Assembly (NCBI RefSeq): GCF_023336755.1
Contig: NZ_JALZWP010000002.1
Span: 248,001-312,000, forward strand
DNA: 64,000 nucleotides
DNA from: Roseinatronobacter domitianus
GTDB taxonomy: Bacteria; Pseudomonadota; Alphaproteobacteria; Rhodobacterales; Rhodobacteraceae
Direction: 5' to 3'
Of this stretch, positions 40,646-49,904 are shown piece by piece; the first letter of the stretch is position 1; each line of letters opens with the position of its first letter. The position numbers and the translations under genes were made by a program. A model generated the notes under the pieces. It saw only the letters and a list, made by a program, of their open reading frames with translations. It was not told where the DNA came from and ran no database searches.

Positions 40646-41623
40646 ATGAAATCACCCCTTTTCGCGGCGGCAATCCTTGGCTTGGCGACATCCGCCCAAG
40701 CCCAGACGCTGACCGTCATCGCGCCTGACTATTTCGGCTCTGAATGGGGCCCCGGACCTGCCATAAAAGAAGGGTTCGAGGCCCGCTGCGGCACCTGCAC
40801 GCTCAACTTCCGCACGGGCGATGTGATGTCGCGCCTGCAACTGGAAGGCGCACGGCTGGACGGGGACGTGGTCATCGGGCTGAACACCGACACCACGCTG
40901 CGCGCCCGCGAAACCGGGCTGTTCGTGCCGCATGGCCAACCGTTGGCGGCGCTGACGCTGCCAATCGACTGGGCGGATGACACCTTTCTGCCCTTCAACT
41001 GGGGCTATAACGCCTGGGTCTATGACAAAACCCGCGTGAAAAACCCACCGACCAGCTTTGCAGACCTTATCACCCGCGAGGATATCTCGCTGATCTGGCA
41101 AGACCCACGCTCGTCCAGCGCCGGGCTGGCACTGTTGCTATGGGTCGACCAGCTATATGGCGAGGATGCTGCCGATGTCTGGGCAGCGCTGTCAGAGCGC
41201 ACCGTCACCGTCACCGCAGGCTGGTCCGAAGCCTATGGCCTGTTCACCGAAGGCGAAGCCGACATGGTGCTAAGCTACGCCACATCACCCGCCTATCACA
41301 TCGTGGCCGAAGAAGATGACAGCAAAGCCGCCGCCATTTTCAGCGAAGGCCATTACCTGACCGCCGAAGTTGCGGGTGTGCTGTCGGGAACCGAAAACCC
41401 CGGCCTTGCCGCCGATTTCATGGCCTATATCCTCTCGCCCGAGTTCCAGCAGATGATCGCCTATGGCAACTGGTCCTACCCATCTGCCCTGCCGCGTGAA
41501 GACTGGCCCGAAGTGATGCGCGATCTGCCCTACCCGGATACGGCGCTATTCTATAGCGAAACACAGGCCGAAGAGCGTCGCGTCCCGGCACTCGATCTGT
41601 GGCTGGAGGGCATGACACGGTGA
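40646..41623 (+). CDS. thiB: Thiamine ABC transporter substrate-binding protein ThiB
   Basis: The 325-residue protein has a signal peptide (LFAAAILGLATSAQA) and the TbpA/ThiB pattern with TLTVIAPDYFGSEWGPGP, LPFNWGYNAWVYDK and a tryptophan/tyrosine-rich thiamine pocket. It binds thiamine or its phosphates in the periplasm. ATG 40646 has GGAGA 8 nt upstream. It is placed under the TPP riboswitch and overlaps thiP by 4 nt (GTGA). Confidence 0.93.
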   Translation: MKSPLFAAAILGLATSAQAQTLTVIAPDYFGSEWGPGPAIKEGFEARCGTCTLNFRTGDVMSRLQLEGARLDGDVVIGLNTDTTLRARETGLFVPHGQPLAALTLPIDWADDTFLPFNWGYNAWVYDKTRVKNPPTSFADLITREDISLIWQDPRSSSAGLALLLWVDQLYGEDAADVWAALSERTVTVTAGWSEAYGLFTEGEADMVLSYATSPAYHIVAEEDDSKAAAIFSEGHYLTAEVAGVLSGTENPGLAADFMAYILSPEFQQMIAYGNWSYPSALPREDWPEVMRDLPYPDTALFYSETQAEERRVPALDLWLEGMTR

Positions 41624-43179
41624 CACAGGCCCGCGTCCTAACACTTGTCTTTGCGAGTGTCGTGGCGCTCTGGCTTTTGGCGCTGAATTTCGGCGCGGTG
41701 GGCGCGGTGGCCCTGCGCGCCGAAGGGCTGACAGGTTTGCGTGCGTCGGACTGGGCCGCCGTGCGCTTCACGCTGCTGCAAGCGCTCCTGTCAGCATTGC
41801 TGTCGGTCGCGCTCGCCATCCCGGTGGCGCGCGCGCTGGCACGGCGACGATTTATCGGGCGAGGGTTGCTGATAACCCTGATGGGAGCGCCCTTCATCCT
41901 GCCGACCTTGGTCGCAGTTCTGGGGCTGCTGGCCGTGTTCGGGCGCTCTGGCTTGGTCAATGACGTGTTGGGGCTGGTCGGGCTGGGGCCGGTCAACATA
42001 TACGGGCTGCACGGCGTGGTTCTGGCGCATGTGTTCTACAACCTGCCGCTGGCGGTGCGGATTATCCTGCAAGGTTGGGCGGCTATTCCATCCGAACGCA
42101 TGCGGCTGGCCGTTTCACTTGGCTTTTCCCCCACAGACCGCCTGCGCCACCTGGAAGCGCCGATGCTGCGAGAGGTCGCGCCCGGTGCCTTTCTTCTGGT
42201 CTTTCTGATCTGCCTGACCAGTTTCGCGGTGGCGCTGGCTTTGGGTGGCGGACCCCGTGCGACAACGGTTGAATTGGCGATATACCAAGCGTTCCGCTTC
42301 GATTTCGACATGGGCCGCGCCGCCGCGCTGGCCCTGGTGCAGTTTGGCCTGTGCCTTGGGGCTGGCGTGTTGGCCCTGCGCGTAGCTCTGCCCTCGGGGC
42401 TTGGCGGCGGGCTGGACCGGCCGTTGCCGCGCATGGATTACCGAGCCCGCGCGATCTGGGGCGACGGGGTGCTGATCGCGCTGGCGGCGCTGTTCCTGCT
42501 GGTGCCGCTGGCGCTGATCGTGCTGCGGGGTGCGCCACATCTGGTCAGCCTGCCGGCACCTGTCTGGCAGGCCACAATGCGCTCGCTTTGGGTCGCACTC
42601 GGCGCAACGGTGCTGACGCTCTCTTTTGCGCTTGTTCTGGCACATGCAATCCTTGCCTTGCCCCGCTTCGGCGCGGCGGCACTGGAATGGTTGGGGCTGG
42701 CGGCGCTCGCGGCCTCGCCGCTGGTGATCGGGACAGGTCTGTTCCTGATCCTCCGCCCGATTGCCGACCCGCGCGATATGGCGCTTGCCGTGACGATGCT
42801 GGTCAATGCCGGGCTTGCGCTGCCCTTTGCGCTGCGGCTGATCCTGCCGGCCTTGCGCGATGTGGCCGCCACGCAGGGACGGCTTGCCACATCAATTGGC
42901 CTGCACGGGGCGGCGCGGTTTCGGCTGGTGACGCTGCCGCGCCTGCGCCGTCCGATGGGCTTTGCCGCCGGGCTGACCGCGGCGCTGTCGATGGGCGACC
43001 TTGGGGTGATCCTGCTGTTTGCCGATGCCGAGCGCGCGACGCTGCCGATGCAGCTTTACCGCCTGATGCAAGCCTACCGGCAGGATGACGCGGCGGGGGC
43101 GGCGCTGTTGCTGCTGCTGGCCAGTCTTGCCCTGTTCTGGGCGTTTGACAAATGGGGACGCAGCGATGCTACGGCTTGA
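41620..43179 (+). CDS. thiP: Thiamine ABC transporter permease ThiP
   Basis: The 519-residue permease has two fused six-helix halves of the MetI type, each with an EAA loop (SERMRLAVSLGFSPTDRLRHL; LATSIGLHGAARFRLV). This double length is characteristic of ThiP and FbpB-like permeases. The GTG at 41620 overlaps the thiB stop and has GGAGGG upstream. ThiQ overlaps its end by 14 nt. Confidence 0.93.
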   Translation: MTQARVLTLVFASVVALWLLALNFGAVGAVALRAEGLTGLRASDWAAVRFTLLQALLSALLSVALAIPVARALARRRFIGRGLLITLMGAPFILPTLVAVLGLLAVFGRSGLVNDVLGLVGLGPVNIYGLHGVVLAHVFYNLPLAVRIILQGWAAIPSERMRLAVSLGFSPTDRLRHLEAPMLREVAPGAFLLVFLICLTSFAVALALGGGPRATTVELAIYQAFRFDFDMGRAAALALVQFGLCLGAGVLALRVALPSGLGGGLDRPLPRMDYRARAIWGDGVLIALAALFLLVPLALIVLRGAPHLVSLPAPVWQATMRSLWVALGATVLTLSFALVLAHAILALPRFGAAALEWLGLAALAASPLVIGTGLFLILRPIADPRDMALAVTMLVNAGLALPFALRLILPALRDVAATQGRLATSIGLHGAARFRLVTLPRLRRPMGFAAGLTAALSMGDLGVILLFADAERATLPMQLYRLMQAYRQDDAAGAALLLLLASLALFWAFDKWGRSDATA

Positions 43180-43852
43180 GGACATGAAGATCACGCAAGG
43201 CGGGTTTCACCTGCGTGCGGATTTCGAGGTGTCACAAGGCGCGCGGGTTGCGGTGATCGGGCCGTCAGGGGCGGGAAAATCGACCTTGTTGGGCGCGATT
43301 GCGGGGTTTGTGCCACATGCGGGGCGGATCACTTGGCGGGGCGACCCCCTGGCAAAAGATCCGGGCGCGCGGCCTGTGTCGATCCTGTTTCAGGACAATA
43401 ACCTGTTTCCGCATCTGAGCGCCGCCGAGAATGTGGCGCTAGGGCTGAAACCGTCGCTGCGGTTGAGCGCACCAGAGCGCGCGCGGGTGCACGATGCTTT
43501 GGCCCGTGTGGGGCTGGACGGCATGGGCAACCGACGCCCCGCCGAATTGTCGGGCGGGCAGCAAAGCCGTGTCGCGCTTGCCCGCACGCTGATTCGGGCG
43601 CGGCCACTGCTGTTGCTGGACGAACCGTTTGCCGCCCTTGGACCGGCGCTGAAGGCCGAAATGCTGGCGCTGGTCGCCGAAATCGTGGCAGAAACGGGGG
43701 CGACGCTGCTGATGGTCAGCCACGACGTGGCCGATGCGCGGGCCATCTGTGATGAGACGAGTCTGGTAGCCGGGGGCGTGGCCCATGCACCGCAACCGAC
43801 CGGGGCGCTTCTGGACGACCCGCCGCCGGAGTTGCGCGCCTATCTGGGATAG
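43166..43852 (+). CDS. thiQ: Thiamine ABC transporter ATPase ThiQ
   Basis: The 228-residue ABC ATPase has Walker A GPSGAGKST, Q-loop LFQDNNLFPHLSA, signature LSGGQQSRVALARTL, Walker B LLLLDEPFAALGP and the switch SHDV. ATG 43166 lies inside the thiP end, so the two are translationally coupled. It completes thiBPQ. Confidence 0.94.
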   Translation: MLRLEDMKITQGGFHLRADFEVSQGARVAVIGPSGAGKSTLLGAIAGFVPHAGRITWRGDPLAKDPGARPVSILFQDNNLFPHLSAAENVALGLKPSLRLSAPERARVHDALARVGLDGMGNRRPAELSGGQQSRVALARTLIRARPLLLLDEPFAALGPALKAEMLALVAEIVAETGATLLMVSHDVADARAICDETSLVAGGVAHAPQPTGALLDDPPPELRAYLG

Positions 43853-43863
43853 GGTCCGTCGCA

Positions 43864-43895
43864 AGGGGCTTTGCCCCTCTGGTCCCTGCGGGACC
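43864..43895 (+). terminator. Double hairpin after thiQ
   Basis: Two small perfect stems follow each other: AGGGGC-TTT-GCCCCT (43864-43878) and GGTCCC-TGC-GGGACC (43881-43895), beginning 12 nt after the thiQ stop. No T-run follows. Next comes copy 3 of the stop-proximal element. Confidence 0.5.
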
Positions 43896-43904
43896 ATTCA
43901 CCCC

Positions 43905-43926
43905 AGGATATTTGAGCAAGGATGAA
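43905..43926 (-). repeat. Stop-proximal repeated element, copy 3 (after yggS)
   Basis: The plus strand reads AGGATATTTGAGCAAGGATG then AAC, a variant of the elements at 6735 and 8883. On the minus strand it begins 13 nt past the yggS stop. Here it is directly followed (minus strand) by the two small hairpins at 43864-43895. Confidence 0.55.
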
Positions 43927-43938
43927 CGGCAAACGCGG

Positions 43939-44592
43939 TCAGCCCGGAACCCGCGCACCGAAGATGGCGGAGCCGACGCGGATATGCGTGGCGCCATGGG
44001 CGATGGCGGTTTCGAAATCGTCGGACATGCCCATCGACAGGCCCGCCAGCCCGTTGCGGGCGGCGATTTCGGCCAAAAGCCTGAAATGGGTGGCGGCGTC
44101 TTCGTCGACCGGGGGGATGCACATAAGGCCCTGAACAGGCAGGTCCAGGCTGCGGCATTCAGCGATCATGGCATCGGCATCATCGGGCAGGATACCGGCC
44201 TTTTGCGGCTCTGCGCCGGTGTTGACCTGCACGAACAGGTCCGGGCAGCGGCCAAGTTCATCGGCCAGACGCGCGAGGGTGCGGGCGAGTTTGGGACGGT
44301 CGAGCGAGTGGATCACGTCGAAGAGTTCCATCGCCTGACGGGCCTTGTTGGTCTGGAGCGGGCCGAGCAGGTGCAATTCGACCGGGCCGAACATGTCGCG
44401 GAAGCCGGGCCATTTGCCTGCTGCTTCCTGCACGCGGTTTTCCCCGAACACGCGGTGGCCCGCGTCCAGCACCGCGCGCACGCGGTCATCGGGCTGAACT
44501 TTCGACACGGCGATAAGGCGGACGGAGCCGGGGGTGCGGCCTGCCTGCGCCTCGGCGGCGGCGATCCGCGTCTGAATATCCTGCAATGACAT
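43939..44592 (-). CDS. yggS: YggS/PLPBP family pyridoxal phosphate homeostasis protein
   Basis: The 217-residue protein has the alanine-racemase-like TIM barrel, the PLP lysine in IAVSKVQ, the FGENRVQEAAGK motif, HLLGPLQTNK and the late GMSDDFETAIAHGATHIRVG. It binds PLP and is thought to buffer vitamin B6 levels, with no known catalytic activity. It starts 9 nt after a truncated porin-like gene on the same strand. Confidence 0.95.
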   Translation of the reverse strand: MSLQDIQTRIAAAEAQAGRTPGSVRLIAVSKVQPDDRVRAVLDAGHRVFGENRVQEAAGKWPGFRDMFGPVELHLLGPLQTNKARQAMELFDVIHSLDRPKLARTLARLADELGRCPDLFVQVNTGAEPQKAGILPDDADAMIAECRSLDLPVQGLMCIPPVDEDAATHFRLLAEIAARNGLAGLSMGMSDDFETAIAHGATHIRVGSAIFGARVPG

Positions 44593-44601
44593 GGGTGCCC
44601 T

Positions 44602-44907
44602 TCAGTTTCCGAGGAAAACACGCTGGCCGCGGGGCCGGTTGGGGTTGTCTGACCCCAGTTTATCGAGATCCAGTTCGGCGCCGAATTGCACGCCGCCATC
44701 GGTTTCGCCAACGAATCTGAGCTTGAGCTGGGTGCGGGCATATAGCCGCGCTTCGGCGCGGTCGCTGCCGGGGGCGGCGGCGGGGCGGTCCCAGACCACG
44801 CCCATGCGGGTTTGGCCCTGCAAGCTAAGGCCGGTGGGTTCGCGTGTGGTCTGGGCCTGGGCCGGAACCACGATCAACAGGGCCAATATGACAGCGCGCG
44901 CCAACAT
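44602..44907 (-). CDS. Truncated porin-like exported protein
   Basis: The 101-residue product starts at ATG 44907 with a signal peptide (LARAVILALLIVVPAQAQ). The mature part resembles the first strands of the full porin at 45183-46016: LSLQGQTRMGVVWDRP and FVGETDGGVQFGAELD correspond to VALSGSARMGIAYDSA and LSGETDGGLAFGGSFR. It stops after RGQRVFLGN, where a porin would continue for 180 residues more. It is either a shortened gene or a small single-repeat protein with its own role. It sits between a 46-residue lipoprotein gene (4 nt upstream) and yggS (9 nt downstream). Confidence 0.7.
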   Translation of the reverse strand: MLARAVILALLIVVPAQAQTTREPTGLSLQGQTRMGVVWDRPAAAPGSDRAEARLYARTQLKLRFVGETDGGVQFGAELDLDKLGSDNPNRPRGQRVFLGN

Positions 44908-44911
44908 ATGT

Positions 44912-45052
44912 TTACCTGCGCCCAATGCTGCGGACATCTTCGCTTGCGCCCATGAACACACCGCCGACACCATCGAGCGCGGCAGATGTGGTTTCGCACC
45001 CGGCAAGCAGGCTGGTGGCAAAGATCAGGGCATATGCGCAGTATCGGGTCAT
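44912..45052 (-). CDS. Small lipoprotein of 46 residues
   Basis: The frame from ATG 45052 to TAA 44912 encodes a basic start (MTRYCAY), a hydrophobic stretch and the lipobox LLAGC with Cys19, leaving a mature lipopeptide of about 28 residues ending SEDVRSIGRR. It resembles entericidin-sized lipoproteins in size only. No strong ribosome site precedes it. The next gene begins 4 nt after its stop, which supports a shared transcript with the porin-like gene and yggS. Family and function are unknown. Confidence 0.6.
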   Translation of the reverse strand: MTRYCAYALIFATSLLAGCETTSAALDGVGGVFMGASEDVRSIGRR

Positions 45053-45133
45053 ATCAGCCAGTTTTGAACGGCGGGTCTGACGGCAATCTAGGGCAAATGA
45101 CGCGCGCGGAAAAGGTCGCGGCGGTCAAAAAGA

Positions 45134-45160
45134 AAAGAGCGGGCGCAAGGCCCGCTCTTT
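45134..45160 (-). terminator. Rho-independent terminator of the porin gene
   Basis: AAAGAGCGGGC (45134-45144) pairs perfectly with GCCCGCTCTTT (45150-45160); on the minus strand it continues into TCTTTTT. It lies 23 nt past the porin stop. Confidence 0.9.
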
Positions 45161-45182
45161 CCATCGTTCAATCCGGGTTGGA

Positions 45183-46016
45183 TTAGAACGAGAAGTTCAG
45201 ACCGAAGTCAGCCAGGGTCGAGCCAGCGCCGGTGTCGTTACGCACGATACCGCCGACCAGCGATGCGCCGCCGCCCAGGTCGTAGCTTGCGCCCAGACCG
45301 TAGTGGGTAGCGCCAGCGAAATCACGACGACCGAATGCGGTGACGGTGGTTGCGTCGAACGAACCGGAGATCGACAGGCCATACTGGTTTGCACCAGCCG
45401 AACGACCGTAGGTCAGCTTACCCGTGACGCCTTCGAATTCAGCACCGATGTAACCGATGGTGTGCGATGCACCGCTGTTCACTTTTTCATAGCCAATACC
45501 GCCCATGAAGCCGTTCATTTCATAGCCGACTGCGACCGAGTAGACGAACGCTGCGTTCGACGGGTTGTCGATGGACAGAGCCAGCGTCAGTCCGTCCATG
45601 GAGTAGTCGTAGCGAGCAGCAGGGCGCGTCGCGTTGCCGAGATAGGTGTTCTCGTTCAGGTCGCCCAGACCGGTCAGGCCAACGCCGGACAGATCGCCAA
45701 CGATGAATTCAGCAGCGCTTGCAACGTCGCCCATGGACAGGCGGCCAAAGGTGCCCGAAACAAAGACGGAACCAGCGGTGCCGGCGTTTGCGCCAACGGC
45801 GTTGTCAGCGCGGAAGGAGCCGCCGAATGCCAGGCCGCCATCGGTTTCGCCCGACAGGGTGAACACAACGCGTGCGCGGCTGGTGAAGGACAGTTCGCGT
45901 GCAGCGGCGCTGTCGTATGCGATACCCATGCGAGCCGAACCCGACAGAGCGACGTCTGCAGCGGCGTAGCCAGCGGTCATGACCAGAGCGGTCGAAGCCA
46001 GAAGAAGCTTTTTCAT
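45183..46016 (-). CDS. Outer-membrane porin
   Basis: The 277-residue protein starts at ATG 46016 with GAGGG upstream, has a signal peptide (KKLLLASTALVMTAGYAAAD) and then alternating beta strands with glycine/aspartate turns, ending in a terminal phenylalanine (LADFGLNFSF), the outer-membrane insertion signal. It matches the alphaproteobacterial porin family of the Rhodobacter type, forming 16-strand general diffusion channels. It has its own promoter region and terminator and is probably highly expressed. Confidence 0.92.
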   Translation of the reverse strand: MKKLLLASTALVMTAGYAAADVALSGSARMGIAYDSAAARELSFTSRARVVFTLSGETDGGLAFGGSFRADNAVGANAGTAGSVFVSGTFGRLSMGDVASAAEFIVGDLSGVGLTGLGDLNENTYLGNATRPAARYDYSMDGLTLALSIDNPSNAAFVYSVAVGYEMNGFMGGIGYEKVNSGASHTIGYIGAEFEGVTGKLTYGRSAGANQYGLSISGSFDATTVTAFGRRDFAGATHYGLGASYDLGGGASLVGGIVRNDTGAGSTLADFGLNFSF

Positions 46017-46256
46017 TTTGATTACCCTCGTTGTCTTAGGTGTTCCTCGCCTTACCACTCAGGCAAGGTCTGAGCCTGTTTCATCCTTTCGCCCCATTTT
46101 TTCAAGCGCAAGCGCCGCGCCCGCAGGCAATGTGCCGAAAATGGTGCAGAATTGTCACGCACGCGCCATGGGCGCATTATAGCGGTGCGTGGCACGGGCC
46201 TTGTTCCGTGTTTTAGAACGGGCTACAGAAGGACAACGCTATATAGGGGCAATGCA

Positions 46257-46775
46257 ATGGGTTGGAACGGCATTTCGCGCGGTGGCATTTTATTGGGTGC
46301 CGTATTGGTCTTGTCCGGGTGCGGTGGCGGATTCGGCTTCGGCAACTTTCTAAGCGGCGGCGAGCGGTCGCGCGCAGAGGTGGCCGAGATTCAGGAACGC
46401 GACCGGGCGCAGGCTGGCGGGATGGTCGGGCAATCCACCATCTGGGACCTGTTTTCCAACGCGCAGCCGCCCTCGACCACGGTAGAGGTGAACAAGTATT
46501 TGTGGAACGCGTCTTTGGAAGTTCTGGATTTTCTGCCGGTGCAGTCGATTGACCCGTTTTCCGGCGTGATCGTGACAGGCTATGGCACACCGCCGGGCGG
46601 CGGTCGCGCGTATCGTGCCGCTGTGCTGGTAAATGACCCGGCGCTGGATGCGCGGTCGTTGAACGTGGCGATCATGACGCGGAATGGCCCGGCCAGCCGC
46701 GACACGATTCGCGCGGTGGAAGATGCCATCCTGACCCGCGCGCGCCAGTTGCGGATTCGCGACCGCAATCTGTAG
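46257..46775 (+). CDS. DUF3576 lipoprotein
   Basis: The 172-residue protein starts at ATG 46257 (AGGGG upstream), has a lipoprotein signal peptide with lipobox VLSGC, then a Gly-rich linker and the DUF3576 domain with [20 protein letters not shown] and the middle stretch [19 protein letters not shown]. Its function is not known. In alphaproteobacteria it commonly precedes leuS and lptE, as here (83 nt before leuS), which suggests a link to envelope assembly. Confidence 0.85.
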   Translation: MGWNGISRGGILLGAVLVLSGCGGGFGFGNFLSGGERSRAEVAEIQERDRAQAGGMVGQSTIWDLFSNAQPPSTTVEVNKYLWNASLEVLDFLPVQSIDPFSGVIVTGYGTPPGGGRAYRAAVLVNDPALDARSLNVAIMTRNGPASRDTIRAVEDAILTRARQLRIRDRNL

Positions 46776-46858
46776 ATTCTGGACCTTCGCCAAACACATC
46801 GCTACAGATGCCGGGCCGGTCGCGCCCGGCATTTTGCGTTCAGCCCCAAGGAAGTGAC

Positions 46859-49438
46859 ATGCCCCAAGCCACAGACGCACGCTACCAGCCGCAAAGCATT
46901 GAACGGGCATGGCAAGACGCCTGGGCCGAGGCCGGTGTCTTTACCGCGCGCCGCGACCCCGCCAAGCCCAAATATTATGTGCTGGAAATGTTCCCCTACC
47001 CGTCGGGCCGCATTCATATGGGACATGTGCGCAATTACACGATGGGCGATGTGGTCGCGCGGTATAAGGCTAGCTGCGGGTTTTCGGTGCTGCACCCGAT
47101 GGGGTGGGACGCGTTCGGCATGCCTGCCGAGAATGCCGCGATGGAGCAGGGCGGCCACCCCAAGGACTGGACCTACGGCAATATTGAGGTGATGCGCGAC
47201 CAGATGAAGCCCTTGGGCCTGTCGATTGACTGGAGCCGCGAATTCGCCACCTGCGACCCGGAGTATTACGGCCAACAGCAGGCGATGTTCATCGACATGC
47301 TGGCCGAGGGGCTGGTTTACCGCAAGAACGCGGTCGTGAACTGGGACCCGGTGGATATGACGGTTCTGGCCAATGAGCAGGTGATCGACGGCAAGGGCTG
47401 GCGGTCGGGCGCAGAGGTGGAACGCCGCGAGCTGACGCAATGGTTTTTCAAGATTTCCGATTACAGCGCCGAGTTGCTGGAGGCGCTGGACGGGCTGAAA
47501 GACTGGCCCGAAAAGGTCCGCCTGATGCAACGCAACTGGATTGGCCAGTCGCGGGGCTTGCAGTTTGCCTTTGGGGCGGTGGACGCGCCCGAAGGGTTTG
47601 ACCGGATCGAGGTGTATACCACCCGGCCCGACACGCTGATGGGGGCGAGTTTTGTCGGGATTTCCCCGGATCACCCGCTGGCCAAGTATCTGGAACGGCA
47701 TGACCCGAAGGTGGCCGCGTTTGTCGCTGATTGCCGCAAGATCGGGACCACCGAGGAAGCCCTTGAGAAGGCAGAGAAAAAGGGGTTCGACACCGGCATC
47801 CGCGTGCGCCACCCGTTTGATGATGCCTGGGAGTTGCCGGTCTATATCGCGAACTTCATCCTGATGGATTACGGCACCGGCGCGATTTTCGGCTGCCCGG
47901 CGCATGACCAGCGCGATCTGGATTTCGCCAATAAATACGGGTTGCCACACCCGGATGTGTTCTTCGCGTTGGACAATGACACCCCTGTCGATGCCACCGC
48001 CTTTGTGCCGCTGAAAACCGAGAAGGTCCGCTATGTGCGCGGTTTCGCGGGGGAAGAAGTGCAGACCGGGGCCGACGCGGTGGAAGCCGCGATTGCATTC
48101 TGCGAATCGCGTGGCGTGGGCCATGGCGTGACGCAATACCGCCTGCGCGACTGGGGGCTGTCGCGCCAACGCTACTGGGGCTGCCCGATTCCCGTGGTGC
48201 ATTGCGACACCTGCGGCGTGGTGCCCGAGAGCAAGGCAAAACTGCCGATCGCCCTGCCCTATGACGAAGACGGCACGCCGATTGATTTCAGCACCCCCGG
48301 CAACCCGCTGGACCGCCACCCGACATGGCGCGATTGTGCTTGCCCGTCTTGCGGTGCCCCGGCCAAGCGCGAAACCGATACGATGGACACGTTTGTCGAT
48401 TCGTCATGGTATTACGCGCGCTTCACCAGCCCCCGCGCCGACACGCCGACCGACAAGGATGACGCTGAGTATTGGATGAATGTCGACCAGTATATCGGCG
48501 GCATCGAGCACGCGATCCTGCACCTTCTCTATTCCCGCTTCTTCGCTCGCGCGATGGTGAAAACCGGGCATTTGCCGGAAAGCGCGAAAGAGCCGTTCAA
48601 CGCGCTGTTCACGCAGGGGATGGTGACGCATGAGATTTATACAACACAAGATGCCAAGGGCCGCGCAATCTATCACCTGCCGGAAGATGTCGAGGATGGG
48701 AAGCTGAAAGCCACGGGCGAGGCAGTGCGCATCATCCCCTCTGCCAAAATGTCGAAATCCAAGAAAAACGTGGTGGACCCGGTCAACATCATTGAAGCGT
48801 TCGGGGCCGATACCGCGCGGTGGTTCGTGCTGTCCGACAGCCCGCCCGAACGCGATGTGGAATGGACAAGCGCGGGGGCAGAAGCGACCTATAAACACCT
48901 GAACCGTGTCTGGATGCTGTGCGACCGGATCGCCGCCATGGACACCGGCCAGCCGTCGGACGCCGACACCGACCTGTTGCGCGCCACCCACCGCGCGATT
49001 GATGCGGTCACGAAAGCGGTTGAGAACTTCGCTTTCAACAAGGCGATTGCCGAACTTTACGCCTTCACCAACACGCTGTCGAAATCGAAAGCCTCTGGCG
49101 CCGCGCAAGTGACCGCGCTGAAAACCCTCGCGCAACTGATGGCCCCGATGGTGCCGCACCTGGCCGAAGATATCTGGTCGCGCTTGGGCGGCGAAGGATT
49201 GGTCGCGCAAGCCGCTTGGCCCAAGGCCGACCCGGCCATGCTGGTGGCCGACAGCGTGACCCTGCCCATCCAGATCAATGGCAAGCGCCGCTCCGAAATC
49301 ACGGTTGCCGCCGATGCCAGCAAGGAAGAGGTTGAAAAACTCGCCCTTGCGGATGATGCTGTGGTCAAGGCGCTGGCGGGCAACCCGCCGCGCAAGCTGA
49401 TCGTTGTGCCGGGGCGGATCGTGAATGTGGTTGTCTGA
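46859..49438 (+). CDS. leuS: Leucyl-tRNA synthetase
   Basis: The 859-residue class I synthetase has the HIGH motif ([16 protein letters not shown]), a full CP1 editing domain (threonine-rich [13 protein letters not shown] and [17 protein letters not shown]), the KMSKS loop ([14 protein letters not shown]) and a C-terminal anticodon-binding domain. It charges tRNA-Leu. ATG 46859 has AAGGAAG upstream. Its end overlaps lptE by 14 nt. Confidence 0.98.
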   Translation: MPQATDARYQPQSIERAWQDAWAEAGVFTARRDPAKPKYYVLEMFPYPSGRIHMGHVRNYTMGDVVARYKASCGFSVLHPMGWDAFGMPAENAAMEQGGHPKDWTYGNIEVMRDQMKPLGLSIDWSREFATCDPEYYGQQQAMFIDMLAEGLVYRKNAVVNWDPVDMTVLANEQVIDGKGWRSGAEVERRELTQWFFKISDYSAELLEALDGLKDWPEKVRLMQRNWIGQSRGLQFAFGAVDAPEGFDRIEVYTTRPDTLMGASFVGISPDHPLAKYLERHDPKVAAFVADCRKIGTTEEALEKAEKKGFDTGIRVRHPFDDAWELPVYIANFILMDYGTGAIFGCPAHDQRDLDFANKYGLPHPDVFFALDNDTPVDATAFVPLKTEKVRYVRGFAGEEVQTGADAVEAAIAFCESRGVGHGVTQYRLRDWGLSRQRYWGCPIPVVHCDTCGVVPESKAKLPIALPYDEDGTPIDFSTPGNPLDRHPTWRDCACPSCGAPAKRETDTMDTFVDSSWYYARFTSPRADTPTDKDDAEYWMNVDQYIGGIEHAILHLLYSRFFARAMVKTGHLPESAKEPFNALFTQGMVTHEIYTTQDAKGRAIYHLPEDVEDGKLKATGEAVRIIPSAKMSKSKKNVVDPVNIIEAFGADTARWFVLSDSPPERDVEWTSAGAEATYKHLNRVWMLCDRIAAMDTGQPSDADTDLLRATHRAIDAVTKAVENFAFNKAIAELYAFTNTLSKSKASGAAQVTALKTLAQLMAPMVPHLAEDIWSRLGGEGLVAQAAWPKADPAMLVADSVTLPIQINGKRRSEITVAADASKEEVEKLALADDAVVKALAGNPPRKLIVVPGRIVNVVV

Positions 49439-49904
49439 CAGACGGGCTTTTTTATTGGGCGCATTGGCGCTTTCGGGCTGCGGTTTTACCCCCGCCTATG
49501 CGCCCGGCGGGCCGGGCGCGGCCTTGCGCGGGCAGGTCCGTGCCGATGACCCGAGCGATTCGCTGGGCTTTGCCTTTGTCGGCGCGCTGGAAGAACGGTT
49601 GGGCCGGCCCCAAACCGCGCGCTACGCGCTTGCCTACAGCATCACCACCTCGGAACGGGGCGCGGCAAGCGTTGTCGGCGTGGGCGAAACCCGGATCGCG
49701 CTTTTGGGCAGCATCGACTATTCGCTGACAGATACGGCCACGGGTGAAACCGTCACCTCTGCCAGCCTGCGCAATGTGACGAATTATTCCACCACTGCGA
49801 ACCAGCTTGCCACGCAGCGCGCGCGCGAAGACGCGACAGAACGCCTGATGCGCATTCTGGCCGATCAGATCGCCACCCGGCTGCTCGCCGCTCTGGCGGA
49901 ATGA
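49425..49904 (+). CDS. lptE: LPS assembly lipoprotein LptE
   Basis: The 159-residue protein has a lipoprotein signal ([14 protein letters not shown]) and the LptE fold pattern with [10 protein letters not shown] at the start. LptE plugs LptD in the outer membrane for LPS insertion. It starts within the end of leuS and overlaps holA by 4 nt (ATGA), the usual leuS-lptE-holA order. Confidence 0.88.
   Translation: MWLSDRRAFLLGALALSGCGFTPAYAPGGPGAALRGQVRADDPSDSLGFAFVGALEERLGRPQTARYALAYSITTSERGAASVVGVGETRIALLGSIDYSLTDTATGETVTSASLRNVTNYSTTANQLATQRAREDATERLMRILADQIATRLLAALAE

Noticed and set aside
44602-46016. One porin gene split by a frameshift
   Set aside because: The truncated gene has its own signal peptide and start and is separated from the full porin by a terminator and a lipoprotein gene.
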